Assembly: GCA_009731375.1 (NCBI GenBank)
Contig: BJOX01000078.1
Coordinates: forward strand, 481,939 to 531,135
DNA: 49,197 nucleotides
Source: Paulinella micropora
Taxonomy: Eukaryota > Cercozoa > Imbricatea > Euglyphida
Direction: 5' to 3'
A program made the translations under genes and the position numbers. A model generated the notes under the pieces. It worked only from the letters and a program-made list of their open reading frames with translations. It was not told the origin of the DNA and ran no database searches. Position 1 is the first letter of the stretch. Each line of letters starts with the position of its first letter. Below are positions 32,525-41,492 of this stretch, in pieces.

Positions 32525-33665
32525 TTATGGGTTTTGAAAATAGTTTGGATTATATCTATAATTATCATATTCGGCACCAAATGGTTGAGGCGTTGAAGCA
32601 TAATTATAGAAATAAGGAGAGTAAGGACTACAAAAGCATAATTACTTGGAGGATTGACAAGTGGTTTAAAATCTTTTCTTTTGGGACGAGTTTGAACATG
32701 TCGCGGGATTTCAGCAGGGAAGTTTCTGGTTAGTTTTTGTATCATTTTTGGAAACTCTCTTTTTTCTCTCATTCTGGTCTGAATGACTGCTCTATTGTAT
32801 TTATTCACCATAAAGTGATTATTTGTGTTGCTGTAAGTGTGTTGTCTAGTGATTCAAAATCATTCTTAGTTGCTAGCATACGATCTCGTCTTTGTTCGTT
32901 ACCTTTAATAAGTGGGTTTGTTTGCGAAGTGCCAATTCCACCATTTTGATCGCTTGGCATTAGAAAACGAATAAGTGCCAATAAGTCTTCTCTTTCATCT
33001 GCGGGAGGTTTCCCCATAATCTTATCAACCAATTGGTCAATGCTTCTCATGCTATCAACCATTTGGGAGTTAATTGTTGTATTATCTGGGTCTTTTTTTA
33101 AATTATTCTGTGGTGGTTGAACAGGTTCCTCTACGAATGCTACTGTTTGTGGATATGGTTGAGGTTGTGGTGCTGGTGTTAGTTGTGGTGCTGGTGTTGG
33201 TTGAGGTTGTGGTGCTGGTGTCGGTTCAGGCATTGGTTTTGGTTCAGGTTTTGGTTCAGGAGCAGGTGTTAGACCTTTAGGTGTCGCCTTTTCAAATTCT
33301 GAATCCTTCAATTCTAAATCTTCTAATTGCTTCATTTGTTCTGGTGTCAATTTACCCCTCACTTCTTCATAAATTCTCATATCTAACACGTCATCTACCT
33401 CTGCTATATCTGACTTACTAACCCCTTTGTTTAATGCTTGCCTTATGGCCTTTTCCCATCCACTAACAGGTTTGTCATAATCTGACAATGTCAAAGATAT
33501 TTTCTTTCCAGTTTTATTTTTTAGCATATTAACAAATCCCTTTAAGTGCCTTACTTGGGATGTCTTATCTTGAAGTATATCCAAGTTATTACCAAGTTCG
33601 ATTGAATCAACATTGGGTGCTACTACCATTTCTGTTTGATTTGGTGTGGGATGAACCTCAACCAT
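32525..33665 (-). pseudogene. Virion-type protein with Pro-rich repeats, frameshifted
   Basis: The first 286 codons (33665-32805) have a helical N-terminal half with KNKTGKKISLTLSDYDKPVS. A low-complexity Pro/Gln/Glu stretch (PEPKPEPKPMPEPTPAPQPQ) follows, then an acidic/helical part. The frame shifts at about 32810 into an Arg/Lys-rich segment and again near 32620 into a Tyr/Asn/Pro-rich tail ending FQNP. Pro-rich spacers of this kind occur in internal or surface virion proteins. Its stop lies about 12 bases upstream of the ATPase start, suggesting co-expression. Function unknown. Confidence 0.5.
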
Positions 33666-33712
33666 TATTTCCTTCTCTATATCTGCTGAAGTATTTTTTT
33701 TATTTATTGTAT

Positions 33713-35035
33713 TTATTTTTCTATAAAATTATTAATTGTAGTTTCATTTGCTGGTGCGATAAGAAAATATCCTTTCCCACCATCCGCTTTTTCTTGCGAC
33801 TTTACCATTTGATTAAACGAATTTACCAAGTTTTCATATTGTTTGCTAAATGTAGCAGGATTTGCTATTTTATTTACTTTAAAGTCAGTGTCTTTATCAA
33901 AGCTGCCCACATTATTCATAACCCCAATCATAGAAGTTAATGTTTGATCTACATTGTATATAAAAGCATTGTATTTCGCATCTGGAGGTGTTAATTTAAT
34001 AGTTTTCCAGAATTTCATCGCATCTAAATATGATACTCCGCTGCGGGCTCTCCCTTGTGCTTGTAATGCCATTTTAGATATATCTGCTTTTGAGAGCATT
34101 GAATTGTAATTGCCAGAAATAGTTTTAGCAACTTCTTCACTCGCCAATCCATTACTCGTTAAATACTCTGTTATATAAGTAATCCTTTCAAAGTATCGGT
34201 GGTCGGCGAAGTTTTGGACATTTTTATCACCAGTAGCATACAATAGATCATGTTCAAAAGCAATCAAATCCAAAGTGTCTGCTGGTAAAATGTAAGGAAA
34301 CGTACCACGAGTTCTATCTTTTAATTGGAGGCGACTTTCTACTCGTGTTGCTGGGCCATTATAATTACTTCCAATAGTATGAGGTCGTTCTTCTTCCAAT
34401 TTAATAACAGCATCTGGTTGAGCAGTCCATATACTGTATATGTGCTTTAGAAATACACCAAAAGCAACCGCGCCCGCAGTTTCAACACCTCTTATAAATG
34501 TCTCCCATACCATTATTGTTGATACCTGTAAGCCTAATCTTCTTAACATATCCTTCAACACATAATCACCCATTCTTTGTTGTCCCACCGCAATTAAATG
34601 ACGGTTAGGCGGGGGCAACTCTGGTGGTGCTTCATTTCTCGCGAATGCTTCTAATGCCCTTCTAAAAGACTCCGTACTTGATCTTCCCATCACCGCAGTA
34701 GTCATGGCACGAATTTGAGGATGATTAGCGGTAATAGTTAATAAGCGATTCCATGCCAATCTACTCACACCATAATAACCAAGTCTTATAGCAGTATTCA
34801 GTATTCTACTTAATCTAGGACTCACAATTATATCTTGAATACTTTTAACAATTGCGTCTACAAGTCTTGCCGTATCTCTCTGATTACCTGTTAATCTTGG
34901 CATAAGTGTTTTGTGTTCCTCCCCTACTTCAAATTCATTTTGCATTCTCTGGTTTTTCTGTTGATATTCTAATCTGTTTTGTTCCCATTCTTTTAAGTTC
35001 CGTGCCTGCCATTGTTTGTTTTCTCTCTTCGCCAC
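33713..35035 (-). CDS. Phospholipase A2-domain virion protein
   Basis: Intact 440-codon gene. Residues ~220-285 match the viral PLA2 fold: a calcium-loop-like YNGPATR (225-231) and a catalytic His-Asp pair followed by Tyr in AFEHDLLY (H262, D263), then an ADHRYF segment. In parvoviruses and some Polinton-like viruses such domains help virions breach endosomal membranes; that role is inferred here. The N-terminal 50 residues are a charged helix, residues ~185-205 are hydrophobic and could contact membrane, and the C-terminal 150 residues are unassigned. Neighbours are other putative virion genes on the same strand. Confidence 0.7.
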   Translation of the reverse strand: MAKRENKQWQARNLKEWEQNRLEYQQKNQRMQNEFEVGEEHKTLMPRLTGNQRDTARLVDAIVKSIQDIIVSPRLSRILNTAIRLGYYGVSRLAWNRLLTITANHPQIRAMTTAVMGRSSTESFRRALEAFARNEAPPELPPPNRHLIAVGQQRMGDYVLKDMLRRLGLQVSTIMVWETFIRGVETAGAVAFGVFLKHIYSIWTAQPDAVIKLEEERPHTIGSNYNGPATRVESRLQLKDRTRGTFPYILPADTLDLIAFEHDLLYATGDKNVQNFADHRYFERITYITEYLTSNGLASEEVAKTISGNYNSMLSKADISKMALQAQGRARSGVSYLDAMKFWKTIKLTPPDAKYNAFIYNVDQTLTSMIGVMNNVGSFDKDTDFKVNKIANPATFSKQYENLVNSFNQMVKSQEKADGGKGYFLIAPANETTINNFIEK

Positions 35036-35040
35036 TACTT

Positions 35041-35559
35041 TTATTTCATTTTTGCCTTTTCCAATAAATATGTTAGCCCCTTACGAGTAAGTTTAACAAG
35101 TGTTTTTTTTTCTTCTTCGGTATATCCCCAAAGGTTCGTTAATCGCTCTATATCTCTATTCATTTGTTCAATATCTCTATTCATAAAATCAATATTCCAC
35201 CCATCAATACCACTTGCTTCAATGGCAAGTCTATTTACTTGTTCTTCCATGGAAGCACTACCATATTTTGTTTCAAATTCTTCAATGTCCATTTCATCTC
35301 TGAGATGCTCCTTTAATTGATTGAAATTCATATTGTAGTATTTTTTTGATTTTACATTCTGGTTCAATGTTTCAATCTTGTCCTTTAATTTTTCTATTTT
35401 TGGATCATCGTCTGCTTCTTCGTAAGTTAGAGCATCTAATATTCTATCTGCCCTCTTTAGTTCATTAGCCTTTGCTGTAATAAACTCAGTAGGCTGACCC
35501 TTATGTTTTCTTCTGGCTTGATTGTAATAATCAAACCATTTTTTTTTTTGAAACGACAT
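35041..35559 (-). CDS. Coiled-coil protein, unknown
   Basis: Intact, 172 codons. Basic N terminus (KKKWFDYYNQARRKHKG), then long heptad-like charged segments around residues 55-75 and 130-150 (MNRDIEQMNRDIERL). TATATTATAGCAGATAAAAA directly precedes the ATG. Ends 5 bases before the PLA2 gene, so the two may be transcribed together. A scaffold or core protein is possible but unproven. Confidence 0.65.
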   Translation of the reverse strand: MSFQKKKWFDYYNQARRKHKGQPTEFITAKANELKRADRILDALTYEEADDDPKIEKLKDKIETLNQNVKSKKYYNMNFNQLKEHLRDEMDIEEFETKYGSASMEEQVNRLAIEASGIDGWNIDFMNRDIEQMNRDIERLTNLWGYTEEEKKTLVKLTRKGLTYLLEKAKMK

Positions 35560-35581
35560 TTTTTATCTGCTATAATATAGG

Positions 35582-35820
35582 ATGGAAAATAAAAAGGGAA
35601 AAACCAAAGACGAGGAACAAACCAAAGACGAGGAACAACTGGAGGAGAAAGGCTAGGGAAGGAAATTGACCGAATCCGCATCACTCAGAACTTAGTGAAT
35701 AGAAACCCTAATATTTTTAGAAAACCTGAAAATATCCTTTACCGCTTACCGCTATCAGATAAGCAACGAGAAGCAATTTATAAGAATATAATTAAAGAGG
35801 AAGGTAAAAGAGGGAGTTAA
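35582..35820 (+). pseudogene. Small charged protein, frameshifted
   Basis: ATG at 35582 opens a Lys/Glu-rich stretch with a duplicated 15-base unit (ACCAAAGACGAGGAACAA region). The frame meets a TAG at about 35654, but a neighbouring frame continues with RIRITQNLVNRNPNIF and ends EEGKRGS at 35820. About 79 codons in all. It shares an AT-rich intergenic promoter region with the divergent gene at 35559. Unknown. Confidence 0.4.
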
Positions 35821-35824
35821 ACAT

Positions 35825-36082
35825 ATGTTATTAATATTGCTATTCGTGTGCTCGGCTATTTCGCGGACTGCCTGCGACTTATATATTCTAAATCTGGAAT
35901 TCAGTACGAAAAAAGAAAATTGTATTCATTGTATTCAATCGGGCCTAAATAGTTCGTTTCCGTGTGTGTATATTAACAATGGAAATAATGATTGTCGTTC
36001 TATTTACGATAGTATTAAGTTATTTTGTAATAGCGACAATTCTTGGTATAAAGTATTATTAAATGAATGTAATGATATTTAA
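35825..36082 (+). CDS. Small secreted or membrane-anchored protein
   Basis: 85 codons. The first ~17 residues (MLLILLFVCSAISRTAC) look like a signal peptide. The mature part has five Cys residues, consistent with disulfides outside the cytosol. It starts 4 bases after the preceding gene ends. Unknown family. Confidence 0.5.
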   Translation: MLLILLFVCSAISRTACDLYILNLEFSTKKENCIHCIQSGLNSSFPCVYINNGNNDCRSIYDSIKLFCNSDNSWYKVLLNECNDI

Positions 36083-36313
36083 TCCAACCACTCCATCCAA
36101 GGTTCGGAATGAGTAATCGGTTCTTGTGATGTTATACACAGCAAACAATATTTTTGTTTATTCATATGAACACATATTTCATTATTAACATTCTTTTTTT
36201 TTGCGACATGTATCGCATTCCTTGCATATTTTCCATTTTTTGCCTATAAAAAATATGGGAGGATAGAAGATTTTACACGAATGGCAATACTTTATTGTTT
36301 TTGTTTTCAATGT
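36080..36313 (-). CDS. Cys-rich zinc-binding-like small protein
   Basis: An open minus frame with CHSCK, CKECDTCRKKK and CLLC motifs, suggesting a zinc ribbon. It ends HSEPWMEWLD, converging with the preceding gene and sharing its stop region. I find no ATG in frame, so the start may be frameshifted or the copy truncated. Not identified. Confidence 0.4.
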
Positions 36314-36355
36314 TGAAAACAAAGATATTATACAATCAGTTTATATTATTTTAAT

Positions 36356-36718
36356 TTACCTTTTACCACCTCCAGAACTTGGTGAAGGAAGGCATATTTC
36401 TATGAGTAAAGTCAAAATTCCCACATAAGTGTTGGCTACCTTGCACGGCAGGTTCTTTTCAGATAGCCTTACGACACAAAGGGTTATAATGGCGATAATG
36501 ATAGCCATTTGAAATAAGTATTTAATAAACCTGCTGTCGGTTGTTCTATTTTTTATACAACAGCACGACCAGTTGTCCTCCAATTCGTGCTCTACTTTTT
36601 TTTCCTCAGTCTTTAGTTCTACTTCAAGAACACGAGATTTTAATTCGGGAGTTAGTTCGCCATCCATATCCATAATAGGCGGTGGTCTGTGAAGTCTAGT
36701 TGTATTATTGTGGGACAT
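36356..36718 (-). CDS. Small membrane protein with two transmembrane segments
   Basis: 120 codons. Cytosolic-like charged N terminus (Glu/Lys-rich, residues 20-48), a CCC cluster near residue 53 that could be palmitoylated, and two hydrophobic segments (FQMAIIIAIITLCVV and TYVGILTLLIEICL). It ends in PSPSSGGGKR. Short two-helix proteins of this plan are frequent in PLV genomes; a virion membrane role is inference. TTAATATATTATAAAATC lies upstream. Confidence 0.6.
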   Translation of the reverse strand: MSHNNTTRLHRPPPIMDMDGELTPELKSRVLEVELKTEEKKVEHELEDNWSCCCIKNRTTDSRFIKYLFQMAIIIAIITLCVVRLSEKNLPCKVANTYVGILTLLIEICLPSPSSGGGKR

Positions 36719-36800
36719 TTGAAAAAGCGACTGCTCGGATTTCGGCTAATTGGTTTGCTTGATTTTATAATATATTAAGTAAAGTTTTATTTTCTTTTTC

Positions 36801-39800
36801 TCAATTATCTACCTTTTCTGCCATGTGTTGAAAAGCACTGACCAATATTGGAATAAAACACGTATATGTTATGCCTTCAAGGTTTTCATCTTCTCCTATT
36901 TTCATCCCGCTATTTTTCACTTCATCTGCTATAAACCACAATTCTTACTTTCTTTCTTTTCGTCTGATTTCAAATAATATGAACAACAATTTATTTTCAT
37001 TAGTTTCTCACAGCATCCGCCACATTCTAATGTCTTAATATCTGTTTTCAGCCTCCTGTCCGATGAGTTTGTCCAAGCCCCGTTCAGAGGAATAACTCTT
37101 CCAACAACATCCAGCGGTTATTTGACACTAAGACAAAGACCAAGTCCATTAACTTACGACCCACAAATATTTATGAAATCGGGAGGATATTCAAATTATG
37201 CTGTTGTCTGTGCGGCTAATGGCTTGCTTCATGCTTGGACTACTTCAAACTCAACAGGTGAGCCCTCTGGCAGTTATAATTATTTAATGTTGAAGAACAA
37301 CTTATAGCACTCTGAGAATAGATAACTCCACTTCCCCTCGCATAAAAATTTAAGTCTTGATTGGTATTGCTTCCCGTAGCATATATTGAATTACAACCAA
37401 AACCAACTCCCTGTGTCCCGTTGCTGTGTCTGAATTCAACACCGGCAGAAGATGCTCCCAGGTTGGCTGTGACATATAATCCGACTGGTGTAGCATGAGA
37501 CCCACTTCTTGCTTCTCCTCTTATGTCTGCCGTGCTATTAACAACAGATATTCCCGCATTTGCGGTTATTGCCCCTGTATTGCTTATGTTCATCGCCTCG
37601 CTAAATGCTATGGCTCCTCCAAGTGATACTCCTGATTTGTAGTTAAAAGCGAGTTTGTTGCTTATCTTGTATCTTTGAAAGTTGGAGTTTAGTTTGCTTG
37701 ATTTCCAGCCACCCCCCTCCCAATAACTATCAAACTTAAAGCAATATTGTCCTGACTATAATTCAATAATTGGAATGAGGGATAAACTGATGTATGAACG
37801 AATGCTTGAATATGTGGGCTATTCGCATTTCCTTCTGTTCCATATAATTCTAAGCCACCAGTTACTCCTACTCCTTTTGTTGAGTTGCCTATGATTATCG
37901 GTTTTCCTAGTGCTGTTGTTATTTTGTCGCTCGTTGTTAATGTGGTTGTTGATATACCCGCATTCGCCGTTAGTAAGCCAGTAGTGTTTATGTTCATTGC
38001 CTCAGACCATGTTATATTGCTTCCTGCCGATATTCCTAATTTATAGTTAACAGCGAGTTTATTACCATTTTTGTATATTTGAAAGTTTGAGCCAGTGAGG
38101 CCTGATTTCCAGTTTGTGCCATCAAAATAAGCATCAAAACTTAACGCTATATTGTCGTGCCCCCAGTTGTGTTGGTAAAAAATTGGATACGCATCATATG
38201 AAGTTATTGCTGTATATGTGGGCCGTTAATTTTACCATCTGCTCCATACAACTCTAAACCCCCAGTTGCTCCTGTTCCCTTCGTTGATTTGCCTATGATT
38301 ATCGGTTTGTCTATTGCTGTTGTTATTTTGTCGCTTGCCGTTACGTATTTGTTTTCAAAAAAAGTTGTAATACGTATTTGTTTTCATATCCAAACTAGCA
38401 ATTGACCCAATATTACTTGTAGAATAAAAAACGATGAATGTTCCCTTTGTTATTGAATTGATTGAATTTCCAGTAATTTCAACACCACTGCTATATGTCT
38501 TAATTCCTGCTTTGGTTTGGTTTCCTGAGGTTTTAACAGCCGAACTATCAAGAACAGAAACATCCACACCATCAACTAAATTCACATTTGTTATACTCTG
38601 CCCTCCCATATTTAGTCCTCCTGTCATACTAGCAGTGCCGTCTAATCTAAGAAAGGGTGAATTTGTGTTTCGCCATTGTCCTGTGCTATAAATGAATAGT
38701 TGATTATCTAATGCCGTTATTATAGTCACATCACTATGAGTATCAATAGACCCACCTGCTGACACTTTCGCCGTGTTCGCATCATGCTCTGATAGCCAAG
38801 TTGTGATAGACCTACCATTTAGTTGATTTACATTTGTAATGCTTTGGCTTTTCATATCAAGACCCGCACTCGCATTTATTATACTGCTAAATGTTTTAAT
38901 TCCTCCTTGGTTTGGTCTCCTGTTAGTTTAACAACCGAACTATCAACTGCTAGAGTAGTTAGATTAATTCCATTATATGTAGAAGCCCCTGAAATAGCAT
39001 AACCACCCATATTTAGTCCTCCCGTCATACTGGCAGTGCCGTCTAATCTAAGAAAGGGTGATGTAGTGTTTCTCCATTGTCCTGTGCTATAAACAAGCAG
39101 TTGATTATCTGCTGGGAAGCCTGTTATTGTCACATCGCTGTGGCTATCTATACTTCCACTCGCTGAAACTTTATCATTATTATCATTATGCTCAAATATC
39201 CATTCATCAACATCTTTGGTATTTAGTAAATTTACATTTATGATGTTTTGTCTTTTCATATCAAGACCCGCACTCGCATTTATTACATTGCTAAATGTTT
39301 TGGTTCATCCTATTGTTTGGTTTCCTGTTAATTTAACCACCGAAGTATCAAGAACGGAAACATCAATTCCATCAACAAGATTTACATTTGTTATACTCTG
39401 CCCTCCCATATTTAGCCCTCCTGTCATATTAGCGGTGCAGTCAAGTCGCAGGAAAGGAGAAGTCGTATTTCTCCATTGTCCTGTGCTATAAATGAGTAGT
39501 TGGTTATCTGCGGGTGTGCCTGTAAGTAACACATCGCTGTGTGTATTAATTGAACCATCCGCTGACATTTTATAATTATTTGCCTCATGCTCTGATATCC
39601 AATTATTAACATTTTGGTATTTAGTAAATTTACTCCTGTTATGTTCAAATACCCACCCATATTAATGTTGCCGAATTCATCAACATTTATCGGAAATGTT
39701 TTATTTACCCAGTTTATTGAATTATATGTGAGATAACTATTCATTGCGATTGGTGCTGTTATAACAACATCCGTTAATTTATCCAGTTCAAAATCGCTTA

Positions 39801-40101
39801 TATAACTTGAAGTTAATGTGGCAAATGAAGTATCGCCCAACCCATCTGTTTTTAATACTTGGTTTGCCTTACCGTCCGCTATTGGTAGGTCGTATTCGTT
39901 ATTAATTGACACATAACCGCTGTCAGATATCAACAAAGAGGAGTTATTATTTTTTGATGATATTGTTATGTCGTCAGTCCTTGCTTGTATTGAGTGTGCT
40001 TCAATATGATCACCATATAATACTCCATCAATTTCTAAATTCTCATCCACTATGACAGAGCCGTAAAAATGATATGTCCATGGATTTCCTAAATGGTTCA
40101 T
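36801..40101 (-). pseudogene. Long fibre with C-terminal S74-type chaperone domain, broken
   Basis: One strand carries successive open pieces from 40101 to 36801 (about 1,100 codons) with several frameshifts. The N-terminal 150 residues are a possible capsid-binding part. Three repeats of ~130 residues follow, each with STGQWRN...FLRLDGTASMTGGLNMGG. Two further repeats contain PIIIG-STKG-GLELYG. The C terminus has SSDRRLKTDIKTLE, the Ser-Asp motif of intramolecular-chaperone (peptidase S74) domains that trimerise tail fibres and cut themselves off, and ends with a helical ADEVKNS...AFQHMAEK part. It probably binds the host cell. Around 37079-37232 the coding strand is reversed (see separate entry). 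Confidence 0.75.
37064..37253. repeat. Inverted repeats flanking a reversed segment in the fibre gene
   Basis: TGAGTTTG plus GTCCAAGC at 37064-37078 faces GCTTGGAC plus CAAACTCA at 37233-37253. Between them (37079-37232) the fibre strand contains stops, while the opposite strand is open. Reversing the segment at GTCCAAGC gives one uninterrupted frame that enters the S74 domain. This is the layout of a site-specific invertible segment, or of a one-off inversion. Confidence 0.6.
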
Positions 40102-40146
40102 AATTTAATTGTATTATTTTATATAGTGGAATATATACTTTAAAAA

Positions 40147-40791
40147 ATGAATATATTTGGACGATCACAAGAACAGCAGTCAATAGATTCTAAAACTATT
40201 GCCGTTACTGCTACTCCAACATTAACGAGAGTTATTCAAAATGTGTATAATTCCACGGCACTTAGATCCGCAATGACTGGCACATCATTTACAACTCTTG
40301 ACACATCTGGAGTTGGTAGCAAAACAATATCCAATTTAGCAATTGGTCAGTATATAATTGTCTCTTTTTCTGGTTGTTTAACTATGGCGGCAAATCCAGT
40401 GGGAAATGGTTCCTTTCAAATTCAATTCTATTTTTATGACGGCTCATATGCTTATAGTCTTGATACAGAGATAACCGATTATTTTCCTTCTTTCACTAAT
40501 GAAGAATATAGTTGCAAATGGATTGTCCAAAAAACAACCACAACACAAGTTATTTTAGCATGGCAGATTACGGCTCCTAGTAATGATATAAGCGGACAGA
40601 CAGTTAAAAAAACGGGTCGTATTGAAACTTATCCAACTAATAGAGTTTCCGTAACCTGTGCAGCGGGTGCGAACATTTCATTGAATGTTTATTATAAATC
40701 AAGAAATGTTGATAAGCCTATTTCATTTAACCCATCATATTTTAGTATTGATGTGATGAGAGATATAGCACTAACCGCGGATTACATATGA
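40147..40791 (+). CDS. Virion structural protein, unknown
   Basis: Intact, 214 codons, divergent from the fibre. Starts MNIFGRSQEQQSIDSKT, similar to MNLFGQS of the 21386 gene. The rest is Ser/Thr-rich with regular beta-like alternation and no charged helices, as in small capsid or spike proteins. The 45-base AT-rich gap to the fibre start has TATATA motifs facing both ways. Confidence 0.5.
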   Translation: MNIFGRSQEQQSIDSKTIAVTATPTLTRVIQNVYNSTALRSAMTGTSFTTLDTSGVGSKTISNLAIGQYIIVSFSGCLTMAANPVGNGSFQIQFYFYDGSYAYSLDTEITDYFPSFTNEEYSCKWIVQKTTTTQVILAWQITAPSNDISGQTVKKTGRIETYPTNRVSVTCAAGANISLNVYYKSRNVDKPISFNPSYFSIDVMRDIALTADYI

Positions 40792-41446
40792 AACCTGTCA
40801 TACATATCCTTCAGGGTTGTTAGTTTGCCTTCGTGTTGAGATAGAACATCTCTAAAAAATGTCTTATAATCTAATTTACCATATTTAAGAATAGGTCGTT
40901 GGTCTGGTGGTATGTGCGCATATCTACTCTCGTGCCATTTCTTCATATCCTCCTGTAATATGGTGCGGTCTTCCACTTTCATATACAAGAAATTAAACGG
41001 GTCTTTTGATACTTTAAATGTGCCGTTATTATTTCATAGCAACTATACCCGCTCTCGGGCGGATTCCTCTTTGCTTTAATCGGTGTTTTCTTTTCCTTTG
41101 GTGGTGTGGGCTCCTCTTTTGCTTCTAAAACAGATAATTCTTTTTTCGCCAGTTCTTCTCCCACATTAGTCTTGATTTCGGTAATACCAGTTTCCTTCAA
41201 ATCACTTTCTTTAAAGGGTGTAAATTCTTCCGTTGTTTCTGGTTCATTATCAAAGAATTTTTTCATCGTATCAAAGGAAGGTAATAAAACTTCAACATTA
41301 TCACTCTGTTGATTTTGTTCGGGTCCGTATTTTTCGTAAAATGCGACGATATCAGGTTTAAGTGATTTGCTTGTTGGCAGTTTAATATCGCTACTTAAAT
41401 GAATCCATTTTTCTATTTGGCTCAGATAATCTTTTTTGGTTGCCAT
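40782..41446 (-). pseudogene. Unknown protein with one frameshift
   Basis: Starts MATKKDYLSQIEKWIHLSSD at 41446, directly after TTATATATAA. An acidic/Pro/Lys linker (EEPTPPKEKKTPIKAKRNPP) occupies residues ~110-135. The frame shifts near 40990 into a conserved-looking C-terminal part (WHESRYAHIPPDQRP). About 220 codons. It lies immediately downstream of the helicase gene; possibly a replication accessory or core protein. Confidence 0.5.
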
Positions 41447-41447
41447 G

Positions 41448-41457
41448 TTATATATAA
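41448..41457 (-). promoter_or_regulatory. TATA-like motif directly before an ATG
   Basis: TTATATATAA lies 1 base upstream of the ATG at 41446. Comparable AT-only motifs precede the starts at 21386, 24381, 31577, 35559, 36718, 40101 and 40147, suggesting a shared early or late viral promoter. Confidence 0.45.
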
Positions 41458-41492
41458 GCATAACAAAAAAAAATCTGTTCCATATTATTTAT

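Noticed and set aside
32512-32733. Plus-strand frame starting MSYYIMGFENS
   Set aside because: Antisense to the ATPase start and to the Tyr/Asn/Pro-rich tail of the Pro-rich protein, whose minus-strand reading is better supported by position and continuity.
33074-33280. Plus-strand Val/Leu-rich frame
   Set aside because: Antisense shadow of the Pro/Gln repeats of the minus-strand gene at 32525-33665.
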